This document shows, in pieces, positions 59,707-64,000 of a stretch of DNA of 64,000 nt. The notes beneath the pieces were generated by a model that searched no databases, was not told where the DNA came from, and saw nothing but the letters and a program-made list of their open reading frames with translations. The translations under genes and the position numbers were made by a program. Every line of letters starts with the position of its first letter. Positions within the stretch are counted from its first letter, which is position 1. The DNA lies in NCBI RefSeq assembly GCF_028622095.1, contig NZ_CP115167.1, positions 122,977 to 186,976 of the forward strand, given 5' to 3'. This DNA comes from Deinococcus aquaticus. Its GTDB lineage: Bacteria > Deinococcota > Deinococci > Deinococcales > Deinococcaceae.

Positions 59707-60330
59707 ATGTACAAAATTGCCATTGCCAACGACAAGGGCGGCGTCGGGAAAACCACGACCGCCGTCATGCTGGCCACGCTGCTGGCCGAGCGCGGCCCGA
59801 CCCTCCTGATCGACGCGGACGAGAAGACCGCGAGTGCCATGGAATGGGCTCAGGCCGGCCCTGGCCTGTCCTGCGACGTGATTCCCATGGAGGCCTTCGA
59901 GAATCTGGCCCTCGACCCTTACAGCTACCTGGTGTTCGACACCAAAGCCGGTGAGGAAGCAGGCGACCTGCTGGCTCTGTCCCAGGCAGTCGATCTGCTG
60001 ATCGTGCCGACCAAACCCGACGCGCTGAGCCTGCGCGCCTTACCGAAGACCCTGGCGCCCCTGATGGAGCAGGGCGTCTCGAACTACCGGGTCCTGATCA
60101 CCGATGTGCCCCCCGCCCCGAGCACGGACGGGCACGAGGCGCGGGTGGCCCTGATGGACCTGAACGTCCCGGTCTTCAGCCGTGACATCCGCCGGGCCAG
60201 TGCCTTCAACAAGGCGGCCCTGGCCGGAACGCGGGTGAGGGATGTCAAAGGGGATCAGCGGGCCAAGCTCGCCCACATGGACTACGACCTGGTTCTCAAG
60301 GAGATCCTGAAGTCAGTAACCCCGCGCTAA
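59707..60330 (+). CDS. parA: ParA-family partition ATPase
   Basis: 207 residues, short type Ib form. Deviant Walker A KGGVGKTTTAVML, Walker A' LLIDADEK, Walker B SYLVFDTKAG. It moves the plasmid by ATP-driven patterning on the nucleoid. Its stop overlaps the convergent TnpB stop by 4 bases, so the TnpB element abuts and may have replaced its last codons. Confidence 0.92.
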   Translation: MYKIAIANDKGGVGKTTTAVMLATLLAERGPTLLIDADEKTASAMEWAQAGPGLSCDVIPMEAFENLALDPYSYLVFDTKAGEEAGDLLALSQAVDLLIVPTKPDALSLRALPKTLAPLMEQGVSNYRVLITDVPPAPSTDGHEARVALMDLNVPVFSRDIRRASAFNKAALAGTRVRDVKGDQRAKLAHMDYDLVLKEILKSVTPR

Positions 60331-61634
60331 AGAGCGAGGCTTGTGTCTGGATTCCATCGCAATTCCGCGTACCTCGAAAGGCGAGCGGCTTTGACTTCAA
60401 CATCCGACACATCAGGGCGCACTGACAACGCACCCGTACTCATCCAGTCCTGCCGGACGAGCATCGTTCGTAGGCCGATATTCACACTCGCCACCCGATC
60501 CGCGTGACCCCGATGACCACACACCTCACACACGAACTCCAGTCCAGCCCCAGGGCGATTCCCCTTCGAGGTGTGGCCGCACTTGTAGCACGCCTGACTG
60601 GTGTAGTGGGCCTCCACCCGCACGGCAAGAGAACCGTGCAGTGGAGCCTTGTACGCCAGCGAAGACTGGAGTTCCGCGAACGACCACTGAGAACGGCGAC
60701 GCTTGGCCCGCTTTGCCTTCTTGCTGGCCTTCGGGTTCCTGCGTCCCTCGGTACGGTCGTGGATGTTCGTGAGGTCTTCCAGACCGAAGATCGAGCCTGG
60801 AAAGCGGGTCAACAGCATCTTACTCAGAAGGTGGTTGCGATCAGCGACGAACCGTCTTTCCCGACTGCTGATGGCGACAAGTCGCCGCGTGGCAGAACGG
60901 GTGCCTTTGCGCTGGAGGGACTTTCTTGTACGAGCGAACTGGTCTTTTCGCTGGCGGACTGCCGCCCCCTTCTCGAACAGGCTTTGCCCGTCCTTATCGG
61001 TGGCGACGAAGTGATACCGCTGGCCGACATCCACACCCACCACGTTCTTGTGATCGGTCGGTCGGGGATCGGGGAGATCAAGGTTCAGGGCGACGATCAG
61101 GAAGTATTGCTTCTTGGACTTCTGGTAGGAGAGCTTGGCTGCCCCCGTCTCGCAGCCCTGCGCGATGGACTCCAAGTGCTTGGTGTAGCCGTCGAACTCC
61201 AGAACGATACGGCCCGCCAGCGTGGAGATGCTGACTCGGCCATCCTTCTTCCACGAGTAGTCGCGCTGGTACTGGTACTCCAGCGTGCGGGAGACGAACC
61301 TGGGCGCAGCGTCCAGACCCTTGTATCGGCGCTTCGTGAAACCGCGTTCTCGGGCCTGAATGTTCTGCTTGAGCTTCGTCCACTGGGTCTTGTAGTTGGC
61401 CGCGACCTGCCGTTCCACCGTGCAGGCGAGTTGCGCCCCCAGCCCGAAACGCTCCCGCAACACGGCGTACGTCTCTTTGTGGAGCTTGGGGGCGCTGCTG
61501 GTCTTGTCCATCTCGAACGCCTTCTCGGAGGCGAAGTTCAGAGCGTCACGGTAGGCCAGAGATACCGCGTCCAGCATCGCCTTCTGTTCCGGCGAGTGGC
61601 GCAGTTTCAGCTTGGCGCTGATCGTGACCCTCAT
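60327..61634 (-). CDS. tnpB: TnpB RNA-guided nuclease of an IS200/IS605-type element
   Basis: 435 residues from ATG 61634. RuvC residues Asp202 (GVDVGQRYHF), Glu286 (GLEDLTNIHD) and Asp379 (GHADRVASVNIG), zinc finger Cys349/352 and Cys369/372. All are intact, so it is probably active. No TnpA is present. The guide RNA should come from the gene's 3' end and the bases just beyond it (60331 and lower). It sits antisense between parA and its partner. Confidence 0.92.
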   Translation of the reverse strand: MRVTISAKLKLRHSPEQKAMLDAVSLAYRDALNFASEKAFEMDKTSSAPKLHKETYAVLRERFGLGAQLACTVERQVAANYKTQWTKLKQNIQARERGFTKRRYKGLDAAPRFVSRTLEYQYQRDYSWKKDGRVSISTLAGRIVLEFDGYTKHLESIAQGCETGAAKLSYQKSKKQYFLIVALNLDLPDPRPTDHKNVVGVDVGQRYHFVATDKDGQSLFEKGAAVRQRKDQFARTRKSLQRKGTRSATRRLVAISSRERRFVADRNHLLSKMLLTRFPGSIFGLEDLTNIHDRTEGRRNPKASKKAKRAKRRRSQWSFAELQSSLAYKAPLHGSLAVRVEAHYTSQACYKCGHTSKGNRPGAGLEFVCEVCGHRGHADRVASVNIGLRTMLVRQDWMSTGALSVRPDVSDVEVKAARLSRYAELRWNPDTSLAL

Positions 61635-61639
61635 AGGAG

Positions 61640-61753
61640 AATTCTTATCACTATGAAGAAAATGACTCAAGAGGCTTCGGCCTCTGTAGCGCCGCCTGCG
61701 GCGCCGTCTCCATTTCTGCCCGCGCTGAAGCACGGGGTCTCCCGGAGTTTCCT
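61640..61753. other. Left end of the TnpB element
   Basis: GC-rich hairpins (GAGGCTTCGGCCTC and GGCGCCG-type repeats near 61670-61705) between tnpB and the partition gene fit the subterminal structures of IS605-type ends. Exact boundaries are not determinable here. Confidence 0.4.
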
Positions 61754-62077
61754 ATGAGCAAGTTCGGCGGTGCACTGAAGAAGCTCCAGGCCGTCCAGCA
61801 GGAGGACAGCGCCGGAAAACCTGAAAACCCGAATACTGGTAAACCTGAAGCGGTAACTGCTGCTGGCGCTCCAGCCGAAGCCCCCAAGCGAACCGGAAAA
61901 CCTGAAAACCTGAAATCAGGTGAGTTGCCCGTAGCCGGTATCGAGCGTGAGAAGTACAGCACCTACCTCGACTCCGAACTCGTTACCGCCCTCAAGCTCC
62001 ACGCCGTCCGGCACAAGATGAAACACCACCACGTGGTCGAAGCGGCCCTCCGCGCGTACCTCAAAGACCAGGAGTGA
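61754..62077 (+). CDS. Ribbon-helix-helix partition protein (ParG/ParB-like)
   Basis: 107 residues. Flexible N-terminus with repeated GKPEN motifs, then a ribbon-helix-helix: REKYSTYLDSELVTALKLHA, HKMKHHHVVEAALRAYL. This is the usual partner of short ParA ATPases, binding the repeats and stimulating ParA through its N-terminal arm. Two CCTGAAAAC copies lie inside its coding sequence. It is separated from parA by the TnpB element. Confidence 0.8.
   Translation: MSKFGGALKKLQAVQQEDSAGKPENPNTGKPEAVTAAGAPAEAPKRTGKPENLKSGELPVAGIEREKYSTYLDSELVTALKLHAVRHKMKHHHVVEAALRAYLKDQE
61816..61920 (+). repeat. CCTGAAAAC repeats inside the partition gene
   Basis: Exact copies at 61820-61828 and 61901-61909, plus partial copies around 61838 and 61910 (AAACCTGAAG, CCTGAAATC). 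They encode the GKPEN-type repeats of the protein's N-terminus. Confidence 0.65.
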
Positions 62078-62265
62078 AGGGTGGCTGCGTGAAGGCGTTT
62101 CACGCAGCCACCTGCTGATTCTCCAGCGTTCCCAGGCCCCGGAGATCAATCGTGTGCTTCTGAAGACGCGGGCTTCTGGACGTTTTAGGCTCAGGGCATG
62201 TCTTCTGACGGTTCACCGGGGGTCGTGATCATGAGCGTCGTCCTGCTGTCATTCAGGTGTCTGGC

Positions 62266-63609
62266 ATGGCCATGACACTCGCCGTTCCGTTCGCCGTCGA
62301 TGAGCAGCAGCGTCTGATCCGACCGGCTGACGCGCAGCGCCACCACGTGTACTGGTGCCTGCAGTGTGGTCACCGGGTGCACTTCAAGCCGGGTAAGGTC
62401 CGGACCGCTCACTTCTTCCACGCGCATGGGAGCCAGTGCTCCGGCGAGAGCGTCCTGCATCTGGCGGCCAAGCGCGCCCTGGTCGAGGGCCTGCCGGGCC
62501 TGCCGGGCCTGACGGAAGTGGGGCTGCTGCTGCCCTGCCGCCACTTCGACTGCCGTGAGGCAGAACTGGTGGTGTATCCGCTCCCCACCTTCGATCAGGT
62601 GCAGGCGGAAGTGACGCTGGGAGAGTACCGGTTGGACGTGGCCCTCCTGCAAGCGGGGAAGGTGGTTCTGGCCATTGAGGTGTACCACACGCACCGGATC
62701 GGCGAGGCCAAGGGCCGGGACCTGCCGGTGCCCTGGATTGAGGTGCCAGCTCGCGCTGTGCTGGAGAACATGCAGGTGTTCCAGCCGCTGGTCGAGGAGA
62801 CCGTCACGAAAGCGGATCTGAAACGGGTCAAACCTGCAACGCCGTCTCTGCGGTGGAGTGCGGTTCAGATCTTCGATCTGTTCACCCGCTGGCAGGACCT
62901 GCTGTTTCAGGGTCGCCGCTCACAGCAGACGGTGCTACCGGACCCGCTGTGTCAGACCTGCCAACAGACATGGCAGAAGGAGCTGGAGCGCCGAAGCATG
63001 CGATCCAGAGTGGCTGAGATCGAAGCGAAGCGCGTCGCAGGCCTTGGTCCCGTCGCCTGGGTGACCCACCTCACCGTGGAGGAGCAGCGCCTGGAGTCAG
63101 CTGCCCGGTTGCGGGCGCTCGACGAAGACCGTGAGCGGCAGGCCAGAGACCACGCAGCCAGGCGGGAGGAGGATCTCCGTCGGCAGCGGGCGAAGTACGG
63201 TGCCCGGCTGATGGAGCCACTGAGCCGGGCGGCGGAGCGGCTTCTGGATGAGCAGCCGCGCGCGATCCGGGAAGCGCTGACGTACCTCCGGGCGGAACTG
63301 CGGGACTTCAGCGTCCTGGAGGGGCGCATGCTGGTCGTGAAGGACTGCCAGAAGTGTGGAGTCAGACTGGTGCACATCGATACGGCCGAGTATTTCGGCA
63401 CGCTCGGGGTGTACGGTAGGCTGCTGAGGTACTGGAAGAAACCGGGCGCGGGCCGGGGCTGGGTGTTCAACGTCTGCCAAGCGTGTGGTGAGTGGCAGAA
63501 ACGCGACACGGATGGGCTCTCCTGGCGCTCAGCCATCAGCATTGACGGATACGTGTTTGTGGAAGTGCTGCGGGCGTTCGGGCAGCTGCCAGCGCCAGAA
63601 AGAAGGTAG
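62266..63609 (+). CDS. CoiA-like competence/nuclease-family protein
   Basis: About 447 residues. N-terminal zinc motif (WCLQCGHRVHFKPGKVRTAH) followed by HFFHAHGSQCSGESVLHLAA, then a PD-(D/E)XK-type core (EYRLDVALLQAGKVVLAIEV), as in CoiA proteins that act in DNA uptake or recombination. A coiled coil fills 265-320 and two further Cys pairs (CQKC, CQAC) are near the end. The start is uncertain: ATG 62266 chosen over GTG 62257. Confidence 0.75.
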   Translation: MAMTLAVPFAVDEQQRLIRPADAQRHHVYWCLQCGHRVHFKPGKVRTAHFFHAHGSQCSGESVLHLAAKRALVEGLPGLPGLTEVGLLLPCRHFDCREAELVVYPLPTFDQVQAEVTLGEYRLDVALLQAGKVVLAIEVYHTHRIGEAKGRDLPVPWIEVPARAVLENMQVFQPLVEETVTKADLKRVKPATPSLRWSAVQIFDLFTRWQDLLFQGRRSQQTVLPDPLCQTCQQTWQKELERRSMRSRVAEIEAKRVAGLGPVAWVTHLTVEEQRLESAARLRALDEDRERQARDHAARREEDLRRQRAKYGARLMEPLSRAAERLLDEQPRAIREALTYLRAELRDFSVLEGRMLVVKDCQKCGVRLVHIDTAEYFGTLGVYGRLLRYWKKPGAGRGWVFNVCQACGEWQKRDTDGLSWRSAISIDGYVFVEVLRAFGQLPAPERR

Positions 63610-63699
63610 GCTGGGTTTCAAAAGTTTTCGAGACATGGTCAGGCGTTCGAAGCGCGCCTGGCGGGCGTCGCGGCCTTCAGGGTCTGTACGATCGCCGAC

Positions 63700-63729
63700 A
63701 TGCGCGCCGTTGCCGTCTGCGCCGATATT
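63700..63729 (+). pseudogene. N-terminal codons of the gene split by the 271-bp element
   Basis: ATG 63700 reads MRAVAVCADI up to the element. It continues in frame at 12560-12408 on the other strand, past the shared ATATT. The frame is open back to the CoiA-like stop, so the true start could be upstream. Confidence 0.55.
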
Positions 63730-64000
63730 CGCGTTGTAGCCTCAATCGCCCGAAAACCCCCGTTAAGGTCACACGGGTGATCTGAAGAGTTCGCAGAATG
63801 GCCATACTGCGAACTTTTCTGCTGTTTTGCTGGTTTGCAGCGAGCTCTACTGGCGCTCAATGGGGAAAAGTTCGGGGTCAGATCGAAAGTACGAACTTCT
63901 CCCTCGCCCTCTGAACATTCTTGACTATCCGCGTCCATACCGACTGGAACGGCATCAAAGCTCTTAACGGGGGTTTTCGGGCGATCGAGGTTATAACGCG
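63730..64000 (-). mobile_element. 271-bp miniature inverted-repeat element, copy 2 (inverted)
   Basis: Same length as copy 1 and, base by base, apparently identical in reverse complement. Its left end abuts GATATT of the split gene, and its right end is the last base of the window, so the right flank cannot be seen. Confidence 0.85.

Noticed and set aside
60504..61757. 417-codon plus-strand frame opposite tnpB
   Set aside because: Shadow of the intact TnpB gene; no domain of its own.

Overview
The window looks like about 64 kb of a Deinococcus (Deinococcus-Thermus) megaplasmid. The evidence is a GC-rich sequence, an iteron-associated plasmid initiator, a ParA/ribbon-helix-helix partition pair, a CsoR with the Cys-His-His ligand set described for Thermus, and a dense load of mobile and stress-resistance genes. 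This is inference from gene content; no 16S or chromosomal marker is present.

Layout. 0-1 kb: small hypotheticals, including a KTSC protein and a gene running off the left edge. 1.3-4.5 kb: replication module, with six iterons overlapping the 3' end of the initiator gene. 4.9-9.0 kb: a Tn554-like three-gene transposition operon. 9.3-12.4 kb: an antitoxin-like protein, a three-gene operon ending in a Xre regulator, and a transposase scrap. 12.4-14.6 kb: a 271-bp miniature transposon that truncates a LysM gene, then a C39 peptidase. 14.2-25 kb: a copper/metal island (CopA, CopZ, CsoR, a CPD-motif P-type ATPase, a two-component pair, DUF305), with VapBC inside it. 25-28 kb: serine recombinase and a GGDEF protein. 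29-32.3 kb: arsenic operon (arsR, arsC, aquaporin, second arsC, phosphoesterase, DUF6428).

32,294-47,011: a 14.7-kb Tn3-family transposon inserted in the DUF6428 gene with a 5-bp target duplication (GTCGT). Its cargo is a LysR/TDT-transporter/sulfite-oxidase/cytochrome set, CHRD and cupredoxin proteins, an ECF sigma/anti-sigma pair and a decayed mercury operon. The split DUF6428 gene rejoins in frame.

47-59 kb: a defence-like island. It holds a possible QxK-nuclease/glycine-zipper protein, an AbiE toxin-antitoxin pair, two IS3-family insertions (one splitting a 100-codon gene), and a five-gene operon encoding a PD-(D/E)XK nuclease, a small protein, two CD-NTase-like nucleotidyltransferases and an S-4TM-type pore protein between them. 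This last operon is the best candidate for an undescribed system: a CBASS-like locus with two synthases.

59-64 kb: the partition module, interrupted by a TnpB element and accompanied by CCTGAAAAC repeats that also lie inside coding sequence, then a CoiA-like protein and a second, inverted, apparently identical copy of the 271-bp element ending exactly at base 64,000. The flanks of the two copies are exchanged: the piece left of the second copy and the piece left of the first copy join in frame into one 60-codon gene. The 51 kb between the copies has therefore probably been inverted by recombination, or mis-joined in assembly.
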